This document shows positions 41,660-51,367 of a stretch of 64,000 nt of DNA, in pieces; the stretch's first letter is position 1; every line of letters begins with the position of its first letter. Made by a program: the position numbers and the translations under genes. The stretch is from Dehalococcoidia bacterium UBA2991. GTDB taxonomy: Bacteria; Chloroflexota; Dehalococcoidia; Tepidiformales; Tepidiformaceae. Below the pieces are notes generated by a model. That model saw nothing but the letters and a program-made list of their open reading frames with translations. It did not search any database and was not told the origin of the DNA. The stretch is from assembly GCA_002346645.1 (NCBI GenBank), contig DEAD01000011.1, positions 197,894 to 261,893 of the forward strand, in the 5' to 3' direction.

Positions 41660-42682
41660 ATGCAGGCAGGAATAATCACAGGCAAAAGAACCATCGAGCT
41701 CCTTGAATTCACTGAACCAACTCCCGCTGAGGGAGAGGCCGTTGTTCGTATTAACTACTGTGGCATCTGCGGGACTGATCTCCACAACTATCAGTCAGGC
41801 GTTCTTGGCAATCCTGCAGTTTGCGGTCATGAGTGGATGGGTGAAGTTTCTGCGGTGGCCTCGGGTGTCACCAGGGTGCGCGAAGGTGACCGAGTAATTG
41901 GGGGAATTGCTCCCGCATGCGGCCAATGCGTTGCTTGCCGCGCAGGTTACGCTAACGACTGCCCGCAACAGCTCGGTAGCTTGATGGGTACTCCCCACGG
42001 CGGTTTCGCCCCCTCTATCGCTGCTGATGTTCGCCGACTCACTCTGGTACCCGATGGCCTTGACGATCTCGATGCCGCTATGGTGGAACCGCTCACTGTC
42101 GCTCTGCATGCCACTCGCCGTACCGATATCCGCCTTGGCGATACTGTTGTGGTTATCGGAGCCGGTCCAATTGGACTACTTACGCTCCAGTGCGCCCGAG
42201 AATCCGGTGCTGGTCGTGTGTATGTCGTTGAACCTATTGCCGACCGCGCGGCGCTCGCTCTTGAGTTCGGCGCTAATCGCGTTTTCAATCCGGCCCGGGA
42301 AGAGGTTTCTAGCGCGCTAACTGAGGCTACTGGAAGCCTTGGCCCTGATGTCGTTTTTGAGTGCGCCGGGATCGCTTCAACCATCCAGCACGCTGTCGAT
42401 TACGTTCGACGCGGTGGCACCGTCACTCTGGTTGGTCTTGCAAACGAACCTGCCACGATCAATCCGGGTTCCTGGATATCGAAGGAGGTGACAGTCGTTG
42501 CTTCTGTTGCCTACTCCCACGAGGAGTTTGCTATGGCGGCTGACCTAATTGTTGCTGGTCGTGTCCAGGTTCGACCGTTGCATACCCATACGGCTTCGCT
42601 CTCCAACATTGCGCAAGCGTTCTCTCTGCTAAACGAGGATCGTTGTCAGATCAAAGTGCTTGTTGATCCCCGCAACTCTTAG
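41660..42682 (+). CDS. zinc-dependent alcohol dehydrogenase (threonine/sorbitol/butanediol DH type)
   Basis: The 340-residue MDR enzyme has the catalytic zinc motif CGICGTDLHNY, the GHEWMGEV segment, the structural zinc cysteines in CGQCVACRAGYANDC, and the Rossmann loop VIGAGPIGLLTLQ. It oxidises secondary alcohols or polyols with NAD(P). The exact substrate (butanediol, threonine, sorbitol or another) cannot be assigned. It stands alone between two transporter genes on the opposite strand. Confidence 0.92.
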   Translation: MQAGIITGKRTIELLEFTEPTPAEGEAVVRINYCGICGTDLHNYQSGVLGNPAVCGHEWMGEVSAVASGVTRVREGDRVIGGIAPACGQCVACRAGYANDCPQQLGSLMGTPHGGFAPSIAADVRRLTLVPDGLDDLDAAMVEPLTVALHATRRTDIRLGDTVVVIGAGPIGLLTLQCARESGAGRVYVVEPIADRAALALEFGANRVFNPAREEVSSALTEATGSLGPDVVFECAGIASTIQHAVDYVRRGGTVTLVGLANEPATINPGSWISKEVTVVASVAYSHEEFAMAADLIVAGRVQVRPLHTHTASLSNIAQAFSLLNEDRCQIKVLVDPRNS

Positions 42683-42713
42683 GGTTGAGGGTGTTTGAGA
42701 GTTAGCTGGTTGG

Positions 42714-44117
42714 TTAGATCTCACTGGTTTTCAAGGTATCCGCACGGTCGTGGATTTGTAATGAGATGAGGATATTGAGAATGGCTCCGCCTGCTAGCAC
42801 CATCGTTAATACGTGAAATGCACCTTCGTCTGGGCTGGAACCTAGAATGGCGGCGATGATGGCCGCTCCAAGGATTGCTCCTGCGTAGCGAAGCATGGAA
42901 AACGTTCCTGAGACAGATCCTGCTATGTTCTGCGGCCACGCTTCCAGGGCGGCCGCAGAACGTGCTGGTCCCGAAATCCCTAGCCCGACTCCTACCCCGA
43001 TTAGCGGGCCGATAATGGCGGCCAGCGGCGGTTCGCTGAACAGCAGCATTAGCGTGATGGTTGCGACAGCGATGGCAAAGGCGCCGCTGAGCAATAGTGG
43101 CCTTCGCCCCACCTTGTCTGTGAGGATTCCTCCGGCCGGCGATATTGCGATCATTGCTGCCATGAGTGCGAAAAGCACCATGCTAACCGTCTGCTCACTA
43201 ACCCCTCGTAGGTCAACTAAATAAAGGGGAAGACTTACAAGGAATGAGTACATCACGAGGTTTGTCAGCGCTTGGCTGATCCCTGCTGCCCGGAAGTTTT
43301 GTTTTTCAAAAAAGTGAAAATCTACAATGCTCCTGCCCCAATATGACCGAAGCCAGTAGGCTCCTATTGCGATTGGTGCTAGCACCCCTCCTGCTACCAG
43401 GAATGTTGGGTTCTCTATTCGTGTAGCGCTCCCGATAACGACTACGCTTCCGAATATTGCCAATAGTGCGCATAAGGAGGGTAAGTCTATTTGTAGCGTC
43501 CCGCGGCCACGGCCCTCGTCGGGTTCAAGCTGTAAAAGAAAAATGATCCCGAGAATTGAGAGCGGCACATTGACCAGGAAGAGGAGTTGCCAATCTCCTG
43601 CTAGCAATAATGCTCCACCGATCGCTGGACCAGTGGCAGCAGCGATGGATAGCGCAGCCCCATTCATGCCTAGAACGGTTCCAAGTCGTTCTGAGTTTGT
43701 TCGTTTGCGCAAAACTGCGATGCCGTTGGGTAGTACTAGTGCTGTAGCTGCTCCCTGCAGGCCTCGCATCAGAATGAGCATAGGTAAATTGAAGGCCAGA
43801 GCCGAAACCCCTGAGATGATGATTAGCAGGATGAGTCCCGCCATCATTGTGCGTATCGACCCGAAGGCGTCCCCTAGGCGGCCTGAGACAGGTTGCATGG
43901 CAGCTACTGCCACCAGATAGACACTAACCAGCAGCGTCATCTCCCCAACGCCCACATCGAAATGGGAGCGGATGGAGGGAAGCCCTACTGCGATCATCGT
44001 GCTATTCAATGGTGTCAGCATTGTTGCTAACGCCACTACGGCCTGGAATTTGATACTGCTTTGTCGATCAGTTGGGTTTACTGATGATGATGCTGCCTCG
44101 GCCGAGTTTCGCTGCAT
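42714..44117 (-). CDS. MFS transporter, DHA2 (EmrB/QacA) type
   Basis: The 467-residue protein has about 14 membrane helices. The first loop motif (VSGRLGDAFGSIRTMMAGL) follows the MFS A-motif pattern and the N-terminus (ATMLTPLNSTMIAVGLPSI) is typical of drug:H+ antiporters of the DHA2 family. It probably exports a drug or metabolite. The last charged residues (DRADTLKTSEI) are cytoplasmic. Confidence 0.9.
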   Translation of the reverse strand: MQRNSAEAASSSVNPTDRQSSIKFQAVVALATMLTPLNSTMIAVGLPSIRSHFDVGVGEMTLLVSVYLVAVAAMQPVSGRLGDAFGSIRTMMAGLILLIIISGVSALAFNLPMLILMRGLQGAATALVLPNGIAVLRKRTNSERLGTVLGMNGAALSIAAATGPAIGGALLLAGDWQLLFLVNVPLSILGIIFLLQLEPDEGRGRGTLQIDLPSLCALLAIFGSVVVIGSATRIENPTFLVAGGVLAPIAIGAYWLRSYWGRSIVDFHFFEKQNFRAAGISQALTNLVMYSFLVSLPLYLVDLRGVSEQTVSMVLFALMAAMIAISPAGGILTDKVGRRPLLLSGAFAIAVATITLMLLFSEPPLAAIIGPLIGVGVGLGISGPARSAAALEAWPQNIAGSVSGTFSMLRYAGAILGAAIIAAILGSSPDEGAFHVLTMVLAGGAILNILISLQIHDRADTLKTSEI

Positions 44118-44135
44118 GACACCATTTTAATGACG

Positions 44136-44723
44136 TTAACGTTCTGAAAGTCGCTGGAGAAGACCAGCCTGTTCCGCGTTTGTAAGTAGGTAACGAGGGA
44201 AGTCTGCATGGTGACGTTGCCTAGTAATCTCGTAAAGCAAAATTGCTGCGGTAACTGAGAGGTTGAGGCTGCGAACCATACCCAGCATCGGGACTGTGAG
44301 GCGACGGTCGGCCAGCGCGATTGCTTCCGCGGAAAGACCGCGGTGCTCGTTTCCCAATACCACTGCCACACGAGGTTCAGTTATAGCGGCCGAAAAGAGT
44401 TGCTCCGAGTCCCCCGCTGCAACAGTTGCCAACACCTCGTAGCCTTCCTGGTGAAGCTGGCCAAGGCACTCTTGGGTGGATGAATAGATATCAAAGTCCA
44501 GCCACTTGTTCGCTGAAGAAGAGGTCAGTTTACCTACCCGACGAGGGTCGAACGGTTCTTCTTGGTCAAAAATAAGGCACACCCGTTGAAACCCAAAAGC
44601 ATCACAGCTGCGGAATACTGCCTCGGCGTTATGGGGGTCATGAATATCTTCGAGAACGATAGCGCCCTGCTGTCGTTTTTCGGCGACCTCGCGATAGCGT
44701 TGCATTCGTTTCGGTGTAGGCAT
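44136..44723 (-). CDS. trmH: tRNA (guanosine-2'-O)-methyltransferase, TrmH type
   Basis: The 195-residue SPOUT enzyme shows VLEDIHDPHNAEAVFRSCDA (motif 1), VLGNEHRGLSAEA (motif 2) and VPMLGMVRSLNLSVTAAILL (motif 3, close to TrmH of E. coli and Thermus). TrmH methylates G18 in the D-loop of tRNAs. Its C-terminal HHADFPRYLL is typical of TrmH rather than RlmB. It is 19 bases from the MFS gene downstream. Confidence 0.88.
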   Translation of the reverse strand: MPTPKRMQRYREVAEKRQQGAIVLEDIHDPHNAEAVFRSCDAFGFQRVCLIFDQEEPFDPRRVGKLTSSSANKWLDFDIYSSTQECLGQLHQEGYEVLATVAAGDSEQLFSAAITEPRVAVVLGNEHRGLSAEAIALADRRLTVPMLGMVRSLNLSVTAAILLYEITRQRHHADFPRYLLTNAEQAGLLQRLSER

Positions 44724-44835
44724 CTTCGGAGCGTAGGCCTGTAATGCACTCTCGATCCAGCTAGCAGACTGCCTGTTCGGGCCCGTTCGGTAAGATAGGC
44801 GAACTCACTCGAAACGTCGGGAGAGGAGTAGGGCT

Positions 44836-46506
44836 GTGAGTAAACCGAATGGGGTAGAGCGCGCCCGTGAGCTGCGCAACGAATATGACAAGGCAGTTGC
44901 TGCTGAGGGCCGCGAGCAAGCTGGGCCGTTTACGACGGTTTCCAGCAGGCCGATAGACCGTTTATACGATCCCACTGACGTAGCTGATCTTGATTATGAG
45001 CTCGACATCAATCTGCCCGGTTCATACCCCTTCACTCGAGGTGTTCACAAGACTGGTTACCGCGGTAAATCGTGGACAATTCGCATGTTCAGTGGTTTTG
45101 GTTCTGTTGAGGAAACCAACCAGCGCTATCACGACTTACTAGCTACCGGTAACAACGGTCTTTCAATCGCCTTCGATATGCCCACTCTCATGGGCTATGA
45201 CCACGACGAGCCTTGGGCTGAGGGTGAGTTTGGTTCCTGTGGCGTTGCCGTTGATTCCCTTGCTGACATGGACATTCTTCTGGACGGTCTTCCTCTCGAC
45301 AGCATTACGACCTCAATGACAATTAACAGTCCTGCTCCCGTAATTTGGGCTCTTTTCATAGCAGCGGCTGAGAAACGCGGAGTTCCTCGCTCCAAGCTCG
45401 CCGGAACCCTCCAGAACGATATTCTCAAGGAGTACATTGCTCAGAACGAGTTTATTTACCCCCCTCGAGAGTCGATGCGGCTCGTTACCGATACGATCCA
45501 GTTCGCTGCTGAAGAGATGCCGCTTTGGAATCCTGTTTCTGTAAGTGGTTATCACATTAGGGAGGCTGGCTCGACCTCTGTTCAGGAACTTGCTTTCACT
45601 CTTGCCGATGGCATCGAATATGTGAAATGGGGGCTTGAGCGTGGTCTTGAGATTGATAGCTTTGCTCCGCGAATTTCCTTCTTCTTCAATTGCCACAACG
45701 ACTTCTTCGAGGAGATAGCAAAGTTCCGTGCTGCCCGCCGTATCTGGGCTCGCCAGATGCGAGAGCGCTTCGGCGCAACAAAACCTCGCTCCTGGTTGAT
45801 GCGCTTCCATACCCAAACGGCTGGAGTTTCGCTCACCGAACAGCAGCCCGAGGTCAATCTCGTTCGCGTTGCTATCCAGTCGCTGGCTGCTGTTATCGGA
45901 GGAACTCAGTCGCTCCACACAGATTCTATGGACGAAGCTCTTGCCTTGCCCTCGGAAAAGGCGGTGCGCCTGGCGGTGCGCACTCAGCAAGTAATTCAGC
46001 ATGAGAGTGGTGTTGCTAATACGGTCGATCCGCTAGGCGGTTCGTACTTCATTGAGAAGCTTACGAATGATATGGAGGCTGAGTGCAACGCTATTTTCGA
46101 GCGTATCGAGGACATGGGAGGCGTGATCCCTGCTCTGGAATCGGGCTATTTTCAGAAGGAGATTGCGGATGCTTCTGCCCGCTTCCAGAGAGAGGTCGAA
46201 AGTCGTGATCGGATCATTGTGGGTGTCAACGAGTTCCAGACTGAGGAAGACCTCGAGATTCCCATCCTAAAGATGGATCCCGAAGGAGAGCGGCGCCACC
46301 TAGCGCGGCTAAAGAAGGTGAAGTCAGAGCGCGATGCTGACGCTTGGGGCGAGGCTATGAGGGCCCTCGAGACGGGCAGTAACGACCCCCATTCTAATCT
46401 CATGCCACTCATCATCGACGCCGTTAACGTTGGTGCTACCTCTGGGGAGATATGCAATATGTGGCGGAGGGTTTTTGGTGAATACAAGGAGTTTGTCGTT
46501 GTCTGA
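44836..46506 (+). CDS. B12-dependent acyl-CoA mutase large subunit, isobutyryl-CoA mutase type
   Basis: The 556-residue protein is the TIM-barrel catalytic subunit of the methylmalonyl-CoA mutase family, with no C-terminal cobalamin domain (no DxHxxG), so a separate small subunit is needed; none is seen here. The substrate-specificity pair is telling. Where methylmalonyl-CoA mutase has Tyr89 and Arg207 that hold the carboxylate, this protein has Phe85 (TIRMFSGFG) and Gln203 (EYIAQNEF), at the same spacing of 118. Phe and Gln are the pair in isobutyryl-CoA mutase (F80/Q198). It likely isomerises isobutyryl-CoA or a related acyl-CoA. It overlaps prs by one base. Confidence 0.88.
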   Translation: MSKPNGVERARELRNEYDKAVAAEGREQAGPFTTVSSRPIDRLYDPTDVADLDYELDINLPGSYPFTRGVHKTGYRGKSWTIRMFSGFGSVEETNQRYHDLLATGNNGLSIAFDMPTLMGYDHDEPWAEGEFGSCGVAVDSLADMDILLDGLPLDSITTSMTINSPAPVIWALFIAAAEKRGVPRSKLAGTLQNDILKEYIAQNEFIYPPRESMRLVTDTIQFAAEEMPLWNPVSVSGYHIREAGSTSVQELAFTLADGIEYVKWGLERGLEIDSFAPRISFFFNCHNDFFEEIAKFRAARRIWARQMRERFGATKPRSWLMRFHTQTAGVSLTEQQPEVNLVRVAIQSLAAVIGGTQSLHTDSMDEALALPSEKAVRLAVRTQQVIQHESGVANTVDPLGGSYFIEKLTNDMEAECNAIFERIEDMGGVIPALESGYFQKEIADASARFQREVESRDRIIVGVNEFQTEEDLEIPILKMDPEGERRHLARLKKVKSERDADAWGEAMRALETGSNDPHSNLMPLIIDAVNVGATSGEICNMWRRVFGEYKEFVVV

Positions 46507-47456
46507 TGCGTAGTGACCTTGTTGACCTAGCCATCTTTTCGGGACGTACCTATCCCTCCTTTGCTGAATCTATATGTGCCCATCTGGGGATGACTCTCGG
46601 CAAGGCCGACATCTTTGAGTTCGCTAACGAGAACATCTTTGTTCAGTACGAGGAGAATATCCGTAGTCGGGATGTCTTCCTTGTTCAGCCCTTCTTCCCG
46701 CCTGTGAGTACCTCCATTCTGGAGATGCTCATCATGATCGATGCTGCCCGCCGTGCCTCAGCAGGACGTATCACTGCCGTGATTCCCTACTACGCCTATG
46801 GCCGCAGTGATAAGAAGGATCAGCCCAGGGTACCTATCAGTGCTCGTCTCCTTGCCAATCTTATTGAGACCGCTGGTGCTGATCGGGTTTTAACAATGAA
46901 TCTGCACGCAGGGCAGATTCAGGGATTCTTTAACGTCCCCTTGGATGAGCTTAATGCGCTGTACCCAGTCAGTGCCCATTTTGCTAGTAAGAACATGGAT
47001 GGCTACACCGTCGTTGCTACTGACGTTGGGGGCGAAAAGCGTGCCCGCGACATGGCTATACGTCTTGATCTTCCACTTGCCATCGTGGAGAAGCGCCGTG
47101 TTGGCAACACTGGAAGTGTCCAAGCCCTGAATGTTATCGGCGAAGTAAATGGTCGTAACGCCCTGCTTATCGACGACGAGATTGATACCGCTGGCACAAT
47201 GGTTGAAGCCATCGATATTCTTCGTGAGAAGGGTGCTCGCGAAATAGTTGTTGCTGGTTACCACCCTATCTTGAGCGGGCCCGCTATCGACCGCTTACGG
47301 GGAGCTGATGTCCACGAGATTGTCGTTACGGATACTGTTCCACTGTCTTCCGAAAAGCTTATGCCTAATATGCATATCATTCCTACCGCTCCGCTTTTTG
47401 GAGAAGCCATCCAGCGTATTCACACGGGACAAAGTGTTGGGGCTCTCTTTCAGTAA
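46506..47456 (+). CDS. prs: ribose-phosphate pyrophosphokinase
   Basis: The 316-residue enzyme makes PRPP from ribose 5-phosphate and ATP. Features are IFSGRTYPSFAESICAHL, RSRDVFLVQPFFPP, YYAYGRSDKKDQPR, the NLHAGQIQGFFNVP loop and the PRPP motif ALLIDDEIDTAGTM. In the HAGQIQGFF segment the preceding residue is Asn where Asp is usual. The ATG overlaps the mutase stop as TGATG, so the two are coupled. Confidence 0.97.
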   Translation: MRSDLVDLAIFSGRTYPSFAESICAHLGMTLGKADIFEFANENIFVQYEENIRSRDVFLVQPFFPPVSTSILEMLIMIDAARRASAGRITAVIPYYAYGRSDKKDQPRVPISARLLANLIETAGADRVLTMNLHAGQIQGFFNVPLDELNALYPVSAHFASKNMDGYTVVATDVGGEKRARDMAIRLDLPLAIVEKRRVGNTGSVQALNVIGEVNGRNALLIDDEIDTAGTMVEAIDILREKGAREIVVAGYHPILSGPAIDRLRGADVHEIVVTDTVPLSSEKLMPNMHIIPTAPLFGEAIQRIHTGQSVGALFQ

Positions 47457-47654
47457 CCCTTTTTCTGGTTATGCAAGTACTTGGGAACGCTTCTCAGTTG
47501 AGCTGATCGAAGAAGCATTCCTTAAGTCGGGGCTGTCTAAATTGCCTCCGGTGTTTACCTTTGCTTCTGCTGAGTTGTGAAATCCTGTTTAAGAAAGCCC
47601 CGCTCCCTGCTTCTAAGTAGTCCAGCAACGCGGTTCTCCGAGCAGGCCTAACTC

Positions 47655-49337
47655 TTATATGGCCGAGCCATCCTCCTGGTCTTCCGGTAGTAGGGCATCT
47701 TTAGCACCTAGCTCTGCGCCCATGCGCCGAAGCTCTCGTCCGAACCGGGTTGTGCGGGCTGCGACACCCGCGAGCTGTGTCTGTCTACCCGTGATTCGTC
47801 CCCACAATCGCCGGCGAGGGACGTAAAACGTTATTACTAGGCCTAACATTGCCATTCCCACAGCGACCCAAATGAAGGTATCACCTGGGTCTCGACGAAC
47901 ATCGATTCCGGAGGCGTCCAATCGACTGCCAAAGTGGTAACGGTATCCCGAGGAGGTCTCGACTGTTGTTCCTTCTGTGATGACAACGCTTTCCGTATCG
48001 ATGTTCGTAACTAACAGGTAAGGGCGCCCTTCGCGGTCTTCTGGCATCTGTACATGAACGACTCCTGGCCGCTCCTCCCGAGGCATATCAAGCACTGGGA
48101 TAGCCGGAACAGAAGCAATGCCTCGGAATAGGATGCGATGCTCCCCTACGTTGGCCTCCTCTCCTGGGTTCAGTTCCACAGGCGCGATACCCTCCCCGTC
48201 AATTAAGGTGAGCAGGGTTTCTCCTTCCGGCCGCCAACTAACTCCGTAAATAGTGGATGGCAATACTAGTTCTGCGAGTCCTAACTCACCCTCGTAGCCC
48301 AGTGTCGAACCCGGTACGCTTGCCATCTGGGGCAGGGCTTGATCGAACAAGATATTCCCATCCGGATCTGTGACTTTTAGCGTTGGAGTTGCTGTCGACT
48401 CGTTCTCGAAATCAAGTATGTCGTCGTAGAGTATTTTGCCATCTGGGCCCCAGATAGTTAGGTATGCCAGGTCGTCGAAAAAAGCTGCCTGGTGAAAGCG
48501 GTAGCCAAACGCTGAGCAGGGTCCATTTACCGTCGTAGTGCACTGCACTATTTCATTTCCGCGACGTAAAAGTAGGTCGCTATGAAATTCGACGATATTG
48601 CCTGCGGCATCCACTCCCCGATGCGCATCTTCTATGCCTACGAAGATCTGGTCGGGGCCGGGCTTGCTAAAGAGAGGTGCTGCTGGGCGGGACTCTGCCA
48701 ACGCTAAAGTTCGTTGGAAACCTGCGAGGTTCGTCAGCAGCCCTCCGATGAGCAGCAGTAGAAGTGCCATATGCGAGATAAAAGTGGCGTACTGGGTCCA
48801 GGGAAAACGTTCGGCGAACAGCTCTGTTACGTTCTCCTCCTGGTGCGTTTGAGTTACGGTGTAACCCCGCTGCCTCAGCAACGCTTCCACTGCCTCTGTG
48901 CCCCCGGAATGGGTGAATGATGCTCGGTGCCGGGCTGTCTCGAAGTACCGATCGTTTACGCGGGTAGGTGGATTTTGAACGCTCCGCCATGTTGGAGGGA
49001 ATCGGCTGATCGTGCAGACAGTGACTGCCGCCACAATCACAAACCACAGTGCCGTAAACCATGGGCTATGGAACACTTCGAATAAGTCGAGGCCATCCAG
49101 GATTCCAGTAAACCAGCCGAAGTCTTGTCGCTGGAGTTCCAACCAGGCTGAGCGGGCAGGTGGGTTGTCTCTCATCTCGGCAGGAAGCTGTGGTAGCAAC
49201 ACTCCTAGTAGGCTTCCCAGGACCGCAGCAGAAACTAGTGCTACTGCAAACTTCACATTTGTTAAAAGCCGCCAAACCGACCGAAATGGATCTAGGCCTG
49301 CCATCGAAAAGATCTTGGGCGGAGCGTTGTGTGTCAT
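47655..49337 (-). CDS. resB: ResB-like cytochrome c biogenesis protein
   Basis: The 560-residue membrane protein has the Ccs1/ResB layout: two N-terminal helices (FAVALVSAAVLGSLLGVLLP and FTALWFVIVAAVTVCTISRF), a third (ATFISHMALLLLLIGGLLTN), a large extracytoplasmic domain, and a last helix near residue 500 (FIWVAVGMAMLGLVITFYV). ResB works with CcsA/ResC in heme delivery for system II cytochrome c maturation. The ATG overlaps the stop of the thioredoxin-like gene by 4 bases. No ccsA is seen in the window. Confidence 0.93.
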   Translation of the reverse strand: MTHNAPPKIFSMAGLDPFRSVWRLLTNVKFAVALVSAAVLGSLLGVLLPQLPAEMRDNPPARSAWLELQRQDFGWFTGILDGLDLFEVFHSPWFTALWFVIVAAVTVCTISRFPPTWRSVQNPPTRVNDRYFETARHRASFTHSGGTEAVEALLRQRGYTVTQTHQEENVTELFAERFPWTQYATFISHMALLLLLIGGLLTNLAGFQRTLALAESRPAAPLFSKPGPDQIFVGIEDAHRGVDAAGNIVEFHSDLLLRRGNEIVQCTTTVNGPCSAFGYRFHQAAFFDDLAYLTIWGPDGKILYDDILDFENESTATPTLKVTDPDGNILFDQALPQMASVPGSTLGYEGELGLAELVLPSTIYGVSWRPEGETLLTLIDGEGIAPVELNPGEEANVGEHRILFRGIASVPAIPVLDMPREERPGVVHVQMPEDREGRPYLLVTNIDTESVVITEGTTVETSSGYRYHFGSRLDASGIDVRRDPGDTFIWVAVGMAMLGLVITFYVPRRRLWGRITGRQTQLAGVAARTTRFGRELRRMGAELGAKDALLPEDQEDGSAI

Positions 49338-50026
49338 CGAGAAAGTTCTCTTCCTAGAACTGCTAGGTCTTCGGGCGTCAGTGCCCCTAAGTGAATCCTT
49401 TGAATTACACCCGAGGGATCTATAAGAAAGCTCACAGGTAATCCTGTGCTTACCCGGTAGGCTGATGAGACCTGTCCGTCTCTATCGAGCGCAATTGGGT
49501 AAGTCACAGTGAATGCTTTAGTAAACTCCAGCGCCATTTCCGGAGTTTCTTGTTGGTTTACACCAACGACTACCAGTGCCGGTGATTGCTTTAAAAAGAA
49601 CGCTTGTAGCGCTGGGGTTTCCCCTCGACAAGGTCCGCACCACGATGCCCAGAAGTTTAGGAGCACATAGTGCCCGCGGAAGTCTGTTAGTTCTGCAATA
49701 GACCCGTCTAGAAACCTGAGTTTGAATGTAGGGGCAGCCCGGCCCACCTCTGCAGCCGGGGCTGCACCAGTGGGATTTAACGAGTCCAAAAGTGTTTCTA
49801 CTCCTAGGCTTGCTTCCCCCTTGGATCCACTGCTGCTGCCGCGAATCTCCAAGAACCATATAGCGAAGCCCACCACTCCTATTACGAGCGCTGCGACGCC
49901 GAAGGTTAAACCTGGGCCCGAGTACTCGCGGCGTTGCTGGGGACGTTCGTCAGGAAGGTTTTTGTCTATCACAGTAGCTACTGCCAAGGCACCTCTCGCA
50001 CCCTGCCTCGCTCTGGAGGGTACCAA
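49334..50026 (-). CDS. membrane-anchored TlpA/ResA-like thiol-disulfide oxidoreductase
   Basis: The 230-codon frame has a transmembrane anchor near 40-60 (LTFGVAALVIGVVGFAIWFL) and a thioredoxin-fold domain with NFWASWCGPCRGETPAL (Cys130 and Cys133 counted from the TTG at 50026). It probably keeps apocytochrome cysteines reduced for heme attachment, working with ResB downstream. The start is uncertain: TTG 50026 and an internal GTG near 49972 are both possible, and the region upstream has a GAGAGG-type site before residue 14. Confidence 0.9.
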   Translation of the reverse strand: MVPSRARQGARGALAVATVIDKNLPDERPQQRREYSGPGLTFGVAALVIGVVGFAIWFLEIRGSSSGSKGEASLGVETLLDSLNPTGAAPAAEVGRAAPTFKLRFLDGSIAELTDFRGHYVLLNFWASWCGPCRGETPALQAFFLKQSPALVVVGVNQQETPEMALEFTKAFTVTYPIALDRDGQVSSAYRVSTGLPVSFLIDPSGVIQRIHLGALTPEDLAVLGRELSR

Positions 50027-50048
50027 TCCTGGGCTGAGAGTGCCCCTT

Positions 50049-51356
50049 CTAGCTCCTTGGGAGTTGATCTTGTGTGGATTCTTTGGGTATTTGGTAGCGG
50101 TCCTCCTCTGCCCCCCAGATTTTCCCTATCACGTGTAGAGCCAGGACTGCTGCGATCCCTAGCAATCCCGTGATCATCAGGGTCTCCCGAATTCCGATGA
50201 TGTCCGCTACTACCCCTATTGGCATCGAGGCGATTCCGAATAGGCTCCACGAGAGCATCGTTAGCGATTGCACTCGTCCGTGGTAGCGAGACTCTGAGTA
50301 AGAAACTGATAGCGCGTTGTTGAGAGACTGGAAGCCAGCAGAGCAGGCGCCTACCAGCAGGATCGCACCTAGTCCTGCTGCAAAGCTTGAGGCAAATCCC
50401 AGCAGTGTCACTGAACCACCAAAGGCGATTCCTAAGAGCAGTTGTCGCTGCCATGCACTGGCCTGGTCTGCCATGCTGGCTACTAGCACGACCGCAAACA
50501 CGGCCCCCACTGCTTGCACTGCTGAGAGGATTCCCAGTCCCTGCGATCCTGCCTGGTAAATATCTTCAGCTAGAGAGGGCAGGAAAGATTGGAAAGGGAA
50601 GGCGAGTGCTGTCAATGCAAAAGAGGTCAGGATAAGTATTGCTACAGATGGTCGGCTCTTTACATACCTTAGACCGTCAACCAGGTCTCCTAAAGGAGAG
50701 GTTGTTTCTGTGCGTTCTTCTGGCTCACCTGGCGGCAGACGCAAAACTGTCAGAATAGAAATCAAGAAACCAGCTGCGGTCATAAAGTACACGCCTGCCA
50801 CTCCGATGAACCAAAGGGAGATAAAGACTCCTGCCAGGGCAGGTCCCACAACGCGAGTCCCATTCATGCTCAACTGTTGCAGCACGATAGCGTTGCCCAC
50901 CGCTTCTCGTCCGACCAGAGAACCGATAAAGGCCTGTCTTGCCGGGCCCATGAAGGCGAATCCCACCCCTTGGGTAAAGCTTGCCGCTAACAGCATCCAG
51001 AACTCGATCAGCCCGATGGAAACCATTAGGGCCACCCAGGCTGAGTTGAGGCATAACACCCCTTGCGAAATTAGCAATGTCCGTCGTCGGGGAAGACGGT
51101 CAGCTAGGACTCCACCCCAAAGGGTGAAGACAAGGCTAGGGGCGCCAAACGCCAACATCATTGCGCCCAGTGCGGTGTTCTGTCCTGTTAGGTCGTAGGC
51201 AAGCCAACCCCTCGCTACGATCTGCATTTGCATTCCGAAGAATGCAAACCATGTGCCCGTCCAGAGGAGGCGGTAGCCGGCGTTTTCCAGCGAGTAGAAG
51301 TGCCGTGCAAAATAGTTCGCAGGCCCCCGCAGCCTTCCGTCGCCTGTCCGAAGCAC
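50049..51356 (-). CDS. MFS transporter (DHA3/enterobactin-exporter-like)
   Basis: From GTG 51356, 11 bases after the tmk stop, the product has 435 residues and 12 membrane helices. The MFS motif (LWGGVLADRLPRRRTLLIS) follows helix 2, and the N-terminal YRLLWTGTWFAFFGMQMQIVA is typical of the DHA3 or MFS_3 exporters. A longer frame to 51464 would overlap tmk. The substrate is unknown. It lies between tmk and the resA-like gene. Confidence 0.9.
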   Translation of the reverse strand: MLRTGDGRLRGPANYFARHFYSLENAGYRLLWTGTWFAFFGMQMQIVARGWLAYDLTGQNTALGAMMLAFGAPSLVFTLWGGVLADRLPRRRTLLISQGVLCLNSAWVALMVSIGLIEFWMLLAASFTQGVGFAFMGPARQAFIGSLVGREAVGNAIVLQQLSMNGTRVVGPALAGVFISLWFIGVAGVYFMTAAGFLISILTVLRLPPGEPEERTETTSPLGDLVDGLRYVKSRPSVAILILTSFALTALAFPFQSFLPSLAEDIYQAGSQGLGILSAVQAVGAVFAVVLVASMADQASAWQRQLLLGIAFGGSVTLLGFASSFAAGLGAILLVGACSAGFQSLNNALSVSYSESRYHGRVQSLTMLSWSLFGIASMPIGVVADIIGIRETLMITGLLGIAAVLALHVIGKIWGAEEDRYQIPKESTQDQLPRS

Positions 51357-51367
51357 GGGTCGGTTGC

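Noticed and set aside
47454..47471. hairpin after prs
   Set aside because: TAACC/GGTTA is only 5 bp with an 8-base loop and has no T tract after it.
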